From Pseudomonadota bacterium (GTDB taxonomy: Bacteria; Pseudomonadota; Alphaproteobacteria; Acetobacterales; Acetobacteraceae): a stretch of DNA of 64,000 bases. Within the stretch, counting starts at the first letter, position 1; each line of letters opens with the position of its first letter. Below are positions 50,168-58,727 of this stretch, piece by piece. The stretch covers positions 20,883 to 84,882 of the forward strand of contig JAJXXT010000144.1 of the NCBI GenBank assembly GCA_021780935.1, written 5' to 3'. The notes beneath the pieces are model-generated. The model saw nothing but the letters and a program-made list of their open reading frames with translations, ran no database searches and was not told the origin of the DNA. The translations under genes were made by a program, and so were the position numbers.

Positions 50168-51787
50168 ATGCTGGGCCTGATGCAGGACCGCCCGTTGCTG
50201 ATCAGCACCATCATCACGCACGCGGGCCAGAACCACCGCAGGAGCGGCATCGTCGCCCGCACGTCGGATGGTGGCACGGTGCGCGAAACTTATGCCGAGG
50301 CGGAGCTGCGCGCCCGCCGCCTGGCCGGCGCCCTGGCACGGCTCGGGGTGAAGCCCGCGGACCGGGTGGCGACCCTGGCCTGGAACGACCATCGCCATGT
50401 CGAGCTCTATTACGCGATCTCCGGCATCGGTGCGGTCTGCCACACCGTCAACCCGCGCCTCTCGCCGGACGACATCGCCTATGTCCTGAACCACGCCGGC
50501 GACGTGTTGCTGTTTGCCGACCCGATCTTCGCGCCCCTCGTCGCCGCCGTGGCGCCGCGCGTGGCCACGCTGCGCCAGGTCGTGTTCATGGCCGCGCCCG
50601 AGGCGATGCCGGCCGCGCCCGCGGCGCTCTGTTACGAGGATTTGCTGGAGGAGCCGATCGCCGCCTGGCCGGCGTTCGACGAACGCAGTGCGGCATCCCT
50701 CTGCTACACCTCGGGCACCACCGGACGGCCGAAAGGCGTGCTCTACAGCCACCGCTCCACCCTGCTGCACGCGTTTGCCGTGGCGGTGCCGGATGTGCTG
50801 GGGCTTGCCGCGGTCGATCGCTGCCTGCCCGTCGTGCCGATGTTCCATGTCAACGCCTGGGGCCTGCCCTATGCCTGCCCGATGGTCGGCACCTCGCTGG
50901 TGATGCCCGGGCGCTTCCTCGACGGTGCGTCGCTGACGGCGCAGATGAATGCGGAGGGGGTGACCTGCACCTCCGGCGTGCCCACGGTCTGGCTCGGCCT
51001 GTTGCAGCACCTGCGCGCGAGCGGCGAGCGGCTGGCAACCCTCAAGCGGATGCTGGTCGGCGGCTCGGCCTGCCCGGCGATGCTCATCGAGGGCTTCGCC
51101 GAATACGGTGTGCGGGTCGATCAGGGCTGGGGGATGACGGAGATGTCGCCCGTCGGCACCTACAACGCGCCGAACGCCGCCGCGGCCGGCCTCACCGGCG
51201 AGCCGGCGATGCGGCTGCGGCAGAAGCAGGGCCGCGCGCTGTTCAATGTCGAGATGCGCATCGTCGACGAGCATGGGGCTGAGCTGGCGCATGACGGCGC
51301 GCAGAGCGGCCACCTGCAGGTGCGCGGCCCGTTCATCGCCAGCGCCTATTACGGTGAAGCGCCCGGCTCGGCGCTGGACGCCCAGGGGTGGTTCGCCACC
51401 GGCGATGTCGCGACCATCGACCCGGACGGCTACATGGAGATCACGGATCGTTCCAAGGACGTGATAAAATCCGGCGGCGAATGGATCAGCTCCGTCCAGC
51501 TTGAAAATCTCGCCGTCGCCCACCCCGCCATCGCCGAAGCCGCGGTGATCGCGGCACGCCACCGCAAATGGGACGAACGCCCGCTGCTGCTGGTGGTTAC
51601 CCGGCAGGGCGAGACGATCACGCGCGAGGCGATGCTGGCGTTCCTGGAGGGCAAGGTCGCGAAATGGTGGCTCCCCGACGACGTCATCGCCGTGGAATCC
51701 CTGCCACATACGGCCACCGGCAAGATCTCCAAGCTGACACTGCGTGAGCAATTCCGTGATCACCTGCTGCGCGAGGCGGGCGGTTGA
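50168..51787 (+). CDS. Fatty-acyl-CoA synthetase (DmdB/AlkK-like)
   Basis: ANL-superfamily acyl-CoA ligase of 539 residues with GGGGAGGAG before the ATG. Motifs are [19 protein letters not shown] near residue 180, [12 protein letters not shown] near 325, [16 protein letters not shown] near 435 and the catalytic Lys in TATGKISKL near 520. The KSGGEWISS form is usual for medium/long-chain and methylmercaptopropionate ligases. It stands alone, divergent from glpD. A medium- or long-chain fatty acid is the likely substrate. Confidence 0.92.
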   Translation: MLGLMQDRPLLISTIITHAGQNHRRSGIVARTSDGGTVRETYAEAELRARRLAGALARLGVKPADRVATLAWNDHRHVELYYAISGIGAVCHTVNPRLSPDDIAYVLNHAGDVLLFADPIFAPLVAAVAPRVATLRQVVFMAAPEAMPAAPAALCYEDLLEEPIAAWPAFDERSAASLCYTSGTTGRPKGVLYSHRSTLLHAFAVAVPDVLGLAAVDRCLPVVPMFHVNAWGLPYACPMVGTSLVMPGRFLDGASLTAQMNAEGVTCTSGVPTVWLGLLQHLRASGERLATLKRMLVGGSACPAMLIEGFAEYGVRVDQGWGMTEMSPVGTYNAPNAAAAGLTGEPAMRLRQKQGRALFNVEMRIVDEHGAELAHDGAQSGHLQVRGPFIASAYYGEAPGSALDAQGWFATGDVATIDPDGYMEITDRSKDVIKSGGEWISSVQLENLAVAHPAIAEAAVIAARHRKWDERPLLLVVTRQGETITREAMLAFLEGKVAKWWLPDDVIAVESLPHTATGKISKLTLREQFRDHLLREAGG

Positions 51788-51844
51788 CGCACCGGTAACC
51801 ACCCTGCGCGTAGGGGAATGGTGCAACCACGGAGCACCACCACC

Positions 51845-52060
51845 ATGACCAGCATCGGCGCCGTCAGCGCGGCGAGTTTTCTCAATCCCGCCAGCGCCGT
51901 TCAGAACAGCGGCCCCCAGGCAACGCGCCACCACCAGCACAACCAGCCTACGGCCGCCGACCGGGATGGTGACGGTATCCCGGACGCCCCGACATCCGCC
52001 ACCAACGCGTCCGGGTCCGCGGCCTCGATCCTCGCGCAGGCGCTCAATACGATAGCGTAA
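51845..52060 (+). CDS. Small hypothetical protein with DxDGDGxPD motif
   Basis: 71-residue protein from the ATG at 51845 (GGAG about 10 bp upstream); an in-frame ATG at 51818 is less likely. The sequence is low in complexity with a His/Gln patch. One DRDGDGIPD element resembles the calcium-binding loop of thrombospondin type 3 or EF-hand repeats. The C-terminus is a short amphipathic stretch (ASILAQALNTIA). No signal peptide or known family is evident. Confidence 0.55.
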   Translation: MTSIGAVSAASFLNPASAVQNSGPQATRHHQHNQPTAADRDGDGIPDAPTSATNASGSAASILAQALNTIA

Positions 52061-52077
52061 CCACCGCGGCGGCGGGC

Positions 52078-52821
52078 TTACCGTCCACCGCCCACCGGCA
52101 CCACGGCGCCGGTGATGTAGGCGCATTCGTCCGAAAGCAGGAACAGGATGGCGCGTGCGACCTCCTCGGCGGTGCCCGCGCGGCCCATCGGCACGCTCGG
52201 CACCATCTGCGTCAGCCGGTCGGCGAGCCCTGCCTTGGCGTGGATCGCGGTATCGATCGGGCCGGGGGCCACGGCGTTGACACGGATACCGCGCGGCGCA
52301 AGCTCGCGTGCCGCGCCGATCGTGGCAGAGTCCACCGCGCCCTTGCTGGCGGCGTAGTGAACCCAGGTGCCGGCGCCGCCGATCTCCGCTGCTCGCGACG
52401 AGACATTCACGATCGCCCCGCCCTTGCCGCCGCGATCGGTCGCCATCCGCCGGGTCGCCTCGCGCGTCGCCAGGAACGTGCCAGTGATGTTGATCGCGAA
52501 CAGTTCCGAAAGCATCGCGGACGTCACCTCGTCGAGGCGCTGCGCAGGGCCGGTGATGCCGGCGTTGTTCACCAGACCGGCGAGCGGCCCGAGTTCGGCG
52601 TCGACGCGGGCGAAGAACGCCACGGTCTGCGCCTCGTCTGCGACGTCCGCGCGCATCGCGAGTGCCCGCCGGCCGGCGGCGCGCACGCCAGCGGCGGTTG
52701 CCTCGGCTCCCGCCTCGTTACCCTTGTAGGACAGCGCGATATCCCAGCCACGCTGCGCTGCGAGCAGCGCCGTCGCGGCGCCGATGCCACCGCTGCCTCC
52801 GGTGACGACGAGCACGCTCAC
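52078..52821 (-). CDS. SDR family oxidoreductase, last gene of the ECH-VOC-TauD operon
   Basis: Short-chain dehydrogenase of 247 residues from a GTG that overlaps the dioxygenase stop. Motifs: TGGSGGIG, NNAGITG, VSSRAAE and YAASK, ending with AYITGAVVPVGGG. It is the fifth and last gene of a minus-strand operon with an enoyl-CoA hydratase, two VOC proteins and a TauD-type dioxygenase. It probably oxidises or reduces an intermediate of that pathway, which is not identified. Confidence 0.88.
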   Translation of the reverse strand: MSVLVVTGGSGGIGAATALLAAQRGWDIALSYKGNEAGAEATAAGVRAAGRRALAMRADVADEAQTVAFFARVDAELGPLAGLVNNAGITGPAQRLDEVTSAMLSELFAINITGTFLATREATRRMATDRGGKGGAIVNVSSRAAEIGGAGTWVHYAASKGAVDSATIGAARELAPRGIRVNAVAPGPIDTAIHAKAGLADRLTQMVPSVPMGRAGTAEEVARAILFLLSDECAYITGAVVPVGGGR

Positions 52822-53678
52822 GCGGCCATCCCCACGGGTCTCGCGCCGCGGATCGTCGTGCGATGCAGCGTGCGCGCCATCTCCGGCGGGCAGCCCGTTG
52901 CCAGGTGGATCACGGCGCGGTTGTCCCACATCACCATGTCGCCGTCGCGCCAGACATGCCGGTACTGTACCGCCGGGTCGCGCGCGGCCGCGAAGAGCTG
53001 CTCCAGAATCTCGGTGCTTTCCGCCTCGGGAATGCCGAGGATGCGGGTGGTGAAACCCTCGTTGACGAACAGCGCCGGCCGGCCCGTCGCCTCGTGCCGG
53101 CGCACCACCGGGTGGACCACCGGCGGCACCGCGGCGCGCTGCTCCGGCGTCAGCGGCGGGCGCTGGCCGGACGCCGCGCGCTTGTCGGCCTGCGCCGCGT
53201 AGGAGTGCTCGGCGGAGAGTCCGTCGATACGATGCCGCAACGATTCCGGCAGCCGGTCATAGGCCGCGTGCATCGAGGCGAACAGCGTGTCCCCGCCCTC
53301 CGCCGGACGCACGCGCGAGAGCAGGAACGAGCCGAGGCTGGGTTCGGCCATGTAGGAAAGGTCGGAATGCCAGTAGCGCCCGGCATCGGCGAGCCCGATC
53401 GGCTTGCCGTCAAGCAGCTCGTTGGAGACCAGCAGAATCTCCGGATGCGCCGGGTGCAGAAACTGCCGCATGACATGGATTTCAAGCGGCCCGAAGCGCC
53501 GGCTGAACGCCACCTGGGCAGCCGGCGAGAGCGCATCGAGCCCGCGCACGACGAGCACGGAATGGCGCTCGAACGCTTCCTTGACCACGCCGAAGCTCAC
53601 CTCGTCGAGCGGCGTTTCGAGGTCGAGCCCTATCGCCTCGGCGGCGAATAGCGGGTGCAGTTTTCTGATCTCCATCAT
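52818..53678 (-). CDS. TauD/TfdA-family 2-oxoglutarate-dependent dioxygenase
   Basis: Fe(II)/2-oxoglutarate oxygenase of 286 residues. The metal facial triad is His and Asp in YWHSDLSYM (near residue 104) and the distal His in TLHRTTIRG near the C-terminus, followed by the 2-oxoglutarate-binding Arg. Family members hydroxylate sulfonates, aryloxyacetates or amino acids next to a leaving group. It lies between the Glyoxalase-like VOC gene (1 bp away) and an SDR gene. Substrate unknown; an aryloxy- or sulfonated acid is plausible. Confidence 0.9.
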   Translation of the reverse strand: MMEIRKLHPLFAAEAIGLDLETPLDEVSFGVVKEAFERHSVLVVRGLDALSPAAQVAFSRRFGPLEIHVMRQFLHPAHPEILLVSNELLDGKPIGLADAGRYWHSDLSYMAEPSLGSFLLSRVRPAEGGDTLFASMHAAYDRLPESLRHRIDGLSAEHSYAAQADKRAASGQRPPLTPEQRAAVPPVVHPVVRRHEATGRPALFVNEGFTTRILGIPEAESTEILEQLFAAARDPAVQYRHVWRDGDMVMWDNRAVIHLATGCPPEMARTLHRTTIRGARPVGMAA

Positions 53679-53679
53679 T

Positions 53680-54480
53680 CTACTCCCGAAACATCAGCGT
53701 GGCACCGAAGCCTTCCTCGGGGCCGACGCGGTCGCGCCCGCCCAGCACCGCGCGCGTGGCCGCGAGATCGGTGACGCGCAGCACCAGCGCCGCCATCACC
53801 TCCTCTCGGGCGGGGTCTGGACCGGCATCCCCCCCCACGCGCGCCGCGACCACTGCGTGGTCCAGCACCATGATGTCGGCAAGCCCTGCCTTGAGCCGGA
53901 CGCCGCCGACCACGCGCCCGACCGCGCGCTCGCCGAACATGCGTGCGAACAAGGCGCCGAGCCGCGCCGGGTCACGCGCCGCCACCAGCACCTCCGCGAC
54001 GCCGATCGCGCCGTTGGGATGGCTGCGCCAGGCATCGTCCCACACCAGGTCGCGCGTGTGGTGCTGGCAGAAATAGAGCCGCCCGGCTGCGGTCGTGTCG
54101 TTGGGCAGCCGCACCGTGGTGAAACGCGCGTCGCGCGGCCCGTGCGGCGTTGTCACGGGGCGCGAGAAATTGCCGGGCTGCTCATGCGCCACGCCGGCCT
54201 GGGTCAGCGCCTGCTCCGTCGCGGCGGCACTCTCGGAGGCAAAGACGATGCCGTTGAGCCCGAGCGGCCAGCCCAGCAAATCCTGGCGTGAAGCGGCCGG
54301 CGGGGCGCCGATCAGCTCCAGATAATCCGTGCCGAACATGGCGAGATGGTTGATGGAGCCCAGCGTGTGATGGCCGCGCGGTGTGAGCGCGAAGCCGAGT
54401 TCCGTGAACCGCGCCGCCGCCGCGTCCATCGCGTCGCGGACATTGATCACCACATGGTCGATGGTCGGTGTCAGCGTCAT
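53680..54480 (-). CDS. VOC/Glyoxalase-3-like protein
   Basis: Vicinal-oxygen-chelate fold protein of 266 residues with an N-terminal IDHVVINVRDA and HTLGSINHLAMFGTDYLELIG, typical of the Glyoxalase_3-like group. A second half-domain follows (about 140-266). It starts 30 bp after the next VOC gene; the gap contains a 14-bp triplication. No enzymatic activity is established for this group. Confidence 0.83.
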   Translation of the reverse strand: MTLTPTIDHVVINVRDAMDAAAARFTELGFALTPRGHHTLGSINHLAMFGTDYLELIGAPPAASRQDLLGWPLGLNGIVFASESAAATEQALTQAGVAHEQPGNFSRPVTTPHGPRDARFTTVRLPNDTTAAGRLYFCQHHTRDLVWDDAWRSHPNGAIGVAEVLVAARDPARLGALFARMFGERAVGRVVGGVRLKAGLADIMVLDHAVVAARVGGDAGPDPAREEVMAALVLRVTDLAATRAVLGGRDRVGPEEGFGATLMFRE

Positions 54481-54520
54481 GGTCAGGGCTCTATGGTCAG
54501 GGCACTATGGTCAGGGCTGG
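54479..54520 (+). repeat. 14-bp direct repeat, three copies
   Basis: Three copies of ATGGTCAGGGCTCT (second ends ACT, third ends TGG) span the junction between the two VOC genes. They cover the last base pairs of the upstream gene's stop and the start codon of the downstream gene. The array looks like a recent slippage duplication that expanded the spacer and may alter translation coupling. Confidence 0.85.
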
Positions 54521-55383
54521 GCCGCCCAGGCAACCGTCTCCGAGCCTGGAACGTAGTTGCGGTTGTTGATATCCGGGTTGCGGTTGACCAGCGGCCGCGC
54601 GAACATCTTGTGGCGCATGGAACGCACCTCGTGCTCGATGCGCAGCAGGGCGCGCCCGTCCGCCGGGTCGACGATGTCGAGAAACCGGTACTGGCTGTCG
54701 TCGCTCTCCTCGCTGATCAGCCCACGCTCCAGCAGGCGCCGATAGGGGCCGGAGAAATCGGCGAGCGTCACCTGGATGTGATTGCCGTCATAGGCGATCG
54801 GCTCCGCGTCCGTCTCGACATAGCGCAGCTCCTCCGCCAGCCCCACCGGCACGCGCGCGACACTGCCCTCGAGATGCGCCGGTGTGTCCAGAATCTCGCG
54901 GTAGAACCGCCCGATCCCCGCGGCCGTGCCCGGCGGGCAGAACAGTTCCACATACGGCATGCCCAGTACCGTGTCGCGAAACCGCGCGGCGTCCGGCGCA
55001 TGCACGCGCAGCCGGTTGCCCCAGGGGCTGGTTACCAGGATCGCCTCACCGGTGCGCGAGAAATCGAAGGCGGTGCCGGCAAGCTGCGTGCGCACCCGTG
55101 CCAGCCGCCGCTCCAGCGCATCGAGGTCGGGCATCACCAGCCCCGTGACACCCCGCAGCACCTGTGCCGCCCCCGACGGAAGGTGAAACTGGCAGCGACC
55201 GGCGTTGATCCACATGTTGTCGGTGGACGTCATGAGATACGGGTCACGCGTGAGGCCGAGCCCCGTCACATAGAACAGCGTCGCCAGGCGCTGGTCCGGC
55301 ACGCGCGTGTTGACGTGGCCGAGCTCGACCAGGTTGCCGACATCCTGCGTGGTGCGATCGTAGAGGCGCTGAGGTGTGTCCAT
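54511..55383 (-). CDS. VOC family protein, extradiol-dioxygenase-like
   Basis: Two-domain vicinal-oxygen-chelate protein of 290 residues, comparable in size to type I extradiol dioxygenases. Domain 1 begins LGHVNTRVPD and domain 2 around GMPYVELFCP. Candidate metal ligands are a His in the first strand, a His in DGNHIQVTL and a Glu in LRIEHEV. This could make it a ring-cleaving dioxygenase or an isomerase. The start is close to the enoyl-CoA hydratase stop (9 bp). Confidence 0.83.
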   Translation of the reverse strand: MDTPQRLYDRTTQDVGNLVELGHVNTRVPDQRLATLFYVTGLGLTRDPYLMTSTDNMWINAGRCQFHLPSGAAQVLRGVTGLVMPDLDALERRLARVRTQLAGTAFDFSRTGEAILVTSPWGNRLRVHAPDAARFRDTVLGMPYVELFCPPGTAAGIGRFYREILDTPAHLEGSVARVPVGLAEELRYVETDAEPIAYDGNHIQVTLADFSGPYRRLLERGLISEESDDSQYRFLDIVDPADGRALLRIEHEVRSMRHKMFARPLVNRNPDINNRNYVPGSETVAWAAQP

Positions 55384-55392
55384 GTCCGGCTC

Positions 55393-56157
55393 CTAGCTGC
55401 GCGGGCGGTTGATGAAAGCGTCGATGGCGGCCGTGGTTTCCGGTGTCATCATGTTCTCGACCATCGCCGCGGTGGCGATGGCATAGGCGCGCTCCAGCGG
55501 CGCTTCGATCTGGCGGTGGAATGTCTGCTTGCCGATGGCGATCGCGCGGCGTTCCTTGCCGGCGATTTTCTCCGCCAGCGCCAGGGTCGCGGCCGCGAGA
55601 TCGTGGGCCGGCACCACGCGGTTGACCAGGCCGAGCGCCAGCGCCTCGGATGCCGGAATGAAATCGCCGGTGAGCAGCATCGCCAGTGCGGCCTTGCGCG
55701 GCACCGCGCGCGCCAGGGCCACGCCCGGCGTCGAGCAGAACAGGCCGAGATTGACGCCGGACGTGGCGAATTTCGCATCATCCGCGGCCACCGCGAGGTC
55801 GCAGGCCGCCACCAGCTGGCAGCCGCCGGCGGTGGCGATGCCGTGCACGCTCGCGATCACCGGCGCCGGGTGGTTCGCGATCGCCAGCATCATCCGCGAG
55901 CACTGCTCGAACAGTGCGGCCTGAAACGCCGCCGAGGGATTGGCCCGCATCTCGCGCAGATCGTGCCCGCCGCAAAAGCCTGGCCCACTGCCGGCGATCA
56001 CCACCGCCCGCGCATCCTGTGCCTCGGCCAGCGCCGTCTCGATCGCCGTCATCATCGCCACGCTGAGCGCGTTGCGCGCGCGCGGCCGGTTCAGCGTGAT
56101 CCAGGCGATGGCGCCGCGCCGCTCGGTGAGCAGGCAATCCGTGGCCGCGATGTCCAT
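55393..56157 (-). CDS. Enoyl-CoA hydratase/isomerase family protein
   Basis: Crotonase-fold protein of 254 residues and first gene of the minus-strand operon. The oxyanion-hole segments are GFCGGHDLREM and HGIATAGGCQLVAACDLA, and the C-terminal helices are typical. In classical hydratases two Glu residues act in catalysis; here only some acidic residues are in place, so hydratase versus isomerase or hydrolase activity is open. It is divergent from the FAD oxidoreductase gene, 102 bp away. Confidence 0.9.
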   Translation of the reverse strand: MDIAATDCLLTERRGAIAWITLNRPRARNALSVAMMTAIETALAEAQDARAVVIAGSGPGFCGGHDLREMRANPSAAFQAALFEQCSRMMLAIANHPAPVIASVHGIATAGGCQLVAACDLAVAADDAKFATSGVNLGLFCSTPGVALARAVPRKAALAMLLTGDFIPASEALALGLVNRVVPAHDLAAATLALAEKIAGKERRAIAIGKQTFHRQIEAPLERAYAIATAAMVENMMTPETTAAIDAFINRPRS

Positions 56158-56259
56158 GCCCTTATCCTCCCGTTGGCGGGGTGCCGATCAGGGCGCCGAA
56201 GCAGGTTTGACGCGATCGACGGCCCGGCGCGAGCATGCCACGAGAAGGAGCCCGCGCCC

Positions 56260-57465
56260 ATGCCCCCCCAACCCGCGCACCCCTGGCCTGCCGCTCATCA
56301 CACCCAGGAGAGCGTCGTCATCGTCGGCGGCGCCATCGTCGGCAGCGCCATCGCCTGGTTCCTGCGCGAGCTCGGTTTCGCCGGCGCGATCACCGTGATC
56401 GAGCGCGACCCCACCTATCGCTATGCCTCCACCACCCTCTCGGCGGCCTCCATCCGTACCCAGTTCGCCTGCGCGGTGAACATCCAGATGGGCTTGTTCG
56501 GGGCCGCCTTCGTGCGCGATCTGCGCCGCCATTTCGGACCAGAGGCCGATGTCGGCTTCGTCGAGCGCGGCTACCTCGTGCTCGGCGATCTGGCGAGTGT
56601 TGCCGCCAGGCGCGAACGCGCCGCGATGCAGATCGTGCAGGGGGCCGCGATCGACACGCTGACGCCCGCCGAGGCGCACGCGCGCTTCCCCTGGCTCGAA
56701 ACCGGCGACCTGGGCATCGCCACCACCGCGACGCGCAACGAGGGCTGGATCGATGCCTGGGCGCTGCTGTCGCTGTTTCGCCGGGCGGCGCGGGCCCGTG
56801 GTGTCACCTATGTTGAGGCGCAGGCCGTGAGCGTTGCCGTCACCGGCTTGCGCGCGCGCGGCGTGGTGCTCGCCGACGGCTCGCTGATCCCGGCGGATTG
56901 GTGCGTCAACGCCGCCGGCCCCGCCTCCGGCGCGCTGATGCGCCCGCTCGGTATCGAGCTGCCGGTGACGCCGCGCAAACGCACCGTCTTCGTCATCCGC
57001 GCGCCCCTGGCCGCAACGGGGTTTCCCATGGTGTTCGACACCTCCGGCGCCTGGATCCGGCCGGAGGGCGAGGGCTTCATCTGTGGCATCGCGCCCGACC
57101 TCGCGAACGATCCGGATGCGACCGGCGATTTCGAGCCGGATTACGGCCTGCTGGAGGCCCGGCTTTGGCCGGCCCTCGCCCATCGCATCCCGGCACTGGA
57201 GCAACTGCGCCTCCAGCGCGCCTGGGCCGGGCACTATGAGTTCAACGCGCTCGACCAGAACGGCATCATCGGCCCGCATGACGAGATCGCCAATCTGATC
57301 TTCGCCACCGGCTTCTCCGGCCACGGCGTGATGCAGTCGCCGGCCACCGGCCGCGGTGTTGCGGAACTGATCACCCGGGGGCGGTTCGAGGCGATCGACC
57401 TGTCGCCGCTCGGCTATGGCCGCATCCGCGCCGGCCGGCCCTTGCCGGAGAGCATCGTCTACTGA
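56260..57465 (+). CDS. FAD-dependent oxidoreductase (DAO family) 1
   Basis: D-amino-acid-oxidase/glycine-oxidase-like flavoprotein of 401 residues from the ATG at 56260 with GAAGGAG upstream; the much longer frame before it is non-coding. The FAD motif is VIVGGAIVGSAIAWFL, followed by the AASIRTQF region and a C-terminal FATGFSGHGVMQSP. It resembles FOXRED1/sarcosine-dehydrogenase-like proteins. It precedes a second related oxidoreductase by 84 bp, so the two may be co-transcribed. Likely oxidises a secondary amine or amino acid. Confidence 0.9.
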   Translation: MPPQPAHPWPAAHHTQESVVIVGGAIVGSAIAWFLRELGFAGAITVIERDPTYRYASTTLSAASIRTQFACAVNIQMGLFGAAFVRDLRRHFGPEADVGFVERGYLVLGDLASVAARRERAAMQIVQGAAIDTLTPAEAHARFPWLETGDLGIATTATRNEGWIDAWALLSLFRRAARARGVTYVEAQAVSVAVTGLRARGVVLADGSLIPADWCVNAAGPASGALMRPLGIELPVTPRKRTVFVIRAPLAATGFPMVFDTSGAWIRPEGEGFICGIAPDLANDPDATGDFEPDYGLLEARLWPALAHRIPALEQLRLQRAWAGHYEFNALDQNGIIGPHDEIANLIFATGFSGHGVMQSPATGRGVAELITRGRFEAIDLSPLGYGRIRAGRPLPESIVY

Positions 57466-57549
57466 CCGCGCCATCCCGCCGGTGGCCTGCCCCGCGGCCT
57501 TCATGGCAACGCGCTTGCATGGTCCGCGCCGGCGGGAGACCATACGGGC

Positions 57550-58659
57550 ATGGAAAGCCAAATTTTCGACATCCTCGTCATCGGCGCCGGCATCGCGGGC
57601 GCCACTGCCTCGGCGCATCTCGCGCCCACCCATCGCGTCGGCCTGATCGAGGCGGAGGAGGCGGCGGGCTACCACTCGACCGGCCGCTCCGCCGCGATCT
57701 GGATCCAGAATTACGGCCCGCCCGACGTGCAGGCCCTGACCGGCCTGTCGCGCCGCTTCTTCGAGCAGCCGCCGGAGGGCTTCACCGACACGCCGATCAT
57801 GGCGCATCGCCCGGTGGTGTTCCTCGCCCCCCGGGAGCAGGAGGCGCATCTCGACCGCATGCTCGCCGAGGGCACGGGGCTGCGCGAAATCGCCGTCCCG
57901 GCGCTGCGCCAGATGGTGCCGGCGCTGCGCGAGGACTACGCCACCCGCGCCGCGATCGAGGACGACGCGTTCGATATGGACGTGGCGACTCTGCACCAGG
58001 GTTTCCTGAAGCAGCTTCGCAACCATGGCGGCCGGCTCGCGCTGCGCAGCCGCACCGGGCGCATCGAGCGCATCGCCGGACGGTGGGAGGTGGATATCGT
58101 CGGCGGCGGGCATTTCTCCGCCCCGATCCTGGTCGATGCTGCCGGCGCCTGGGGTGACGAGGTCGCACAGCAGGCCGGCATCGCGCCGCTCGGCCTGCAA
58201 CCGAAGCGCCGCACCGGCGCCATCGTCGACCCGCAGCCCTGGGAGGCACGGGATTGGCCGATGCTCAACGATTGCGACCACACCTGGTATTGCCGGCCGG
58301 AGGCGCGGACCAAGCTGATGGTCTCGCCGGCGGATGAAACCGATGTCCCGGCGCAGGACATCCAGCCCGACGAGCTCGACATCGCGATCGGCGTTGATCG
58401 CATGCAGCAGGCGCTGGCCATCGACGTGCGGCGGGTGGAACATTCCTGGGCCGGCCTGCGCACCTTCACGCCGGACCGCAGCCTGGCCTTCGGCTGGGAC
58501 GGCGCCGCGGAAGGGTTTTTCTGGTTCGTCGGCCAGGGCGGCTACGGCATCCAGACCTCGCCGGCGGCAGGCCGGCTCGCGGCGGACCTGATCCTCGGCC
58601 GCGACCCCGGTGCCGCCGCCGCGATCCTGCCCGCGATCGATCCCCGGCGATTTAAGTGA
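57550..58659 (+). CDS. FAD-dependent oxidoreductase (DAO family) 2
   Basis: DAO-family flavoprotein of 369 residues. The FAD motif is ILVIGAGIAGATASAHL, followed by YHSTGRSAAIWIQNYGP and C-terminal FFWFVGQGGYGIQTSPAAG. It resembles deaminating amino-acid dehydrogenase-type proteins. It sits 84 bp after the first DAO gene and 68 bp before the transglutaminase gene, on the same strand. The substrate is unknown; a D-amino acid or glycine derivative is likely. Confidence 0.9.
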   Translation: MESQIFDILVIGAGIAGATASAHLAPTHRVGLIEAEEAAGYHSTGRSAAIWIQNYGPPDVQALTGLSRRFFEQPPEGFTDTPIMAHRPVVFLAPREQEAHLDRMLAEGTGLREIAVPALRQMVPALREDYATRAAIEDDAFDMDVATLHQGFLKQLRNHGGRLALRSRTGRIERIAGRWEVDIVGGGHFSAPILVDAAGAWGDEVAQQAGIAPLGLQPKRRTGAIVDPQPWEARDWPMLNDCDHTWYCRPEARTKLMVSPADETDVPAQDIQPDELDIAIGVDRMQQALAIDVRRVEHSWAGLRTFTPDRSLAFGWDGAAEGFFWFVGQGGYGIQTSPAAGRLAADLILGRDPGAAAAILPAIDPRRFK

Positions 58660-58727
58660 GGGGGCGCTTCAGGTGACGAGATGGCGTCAATGACGAGGGC
58701 TGTTCCCATGAAAGGCCGATTGCGCTG

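Noticed and set aside
54346..56259. Open frame upstream of the first DAO oxidoreductase
   Set aside because: It is antisense to the VOC and enoyl-CoA hydratase genes; the real gene begins at 56260 after a good ribosome-binding site.
56188..58443. 751-codon minus-strand frame opposite both DAO genes
   Set aside because: Low-complexity shadow without recognisable motif; both plus-strand genes have FAD motifs.
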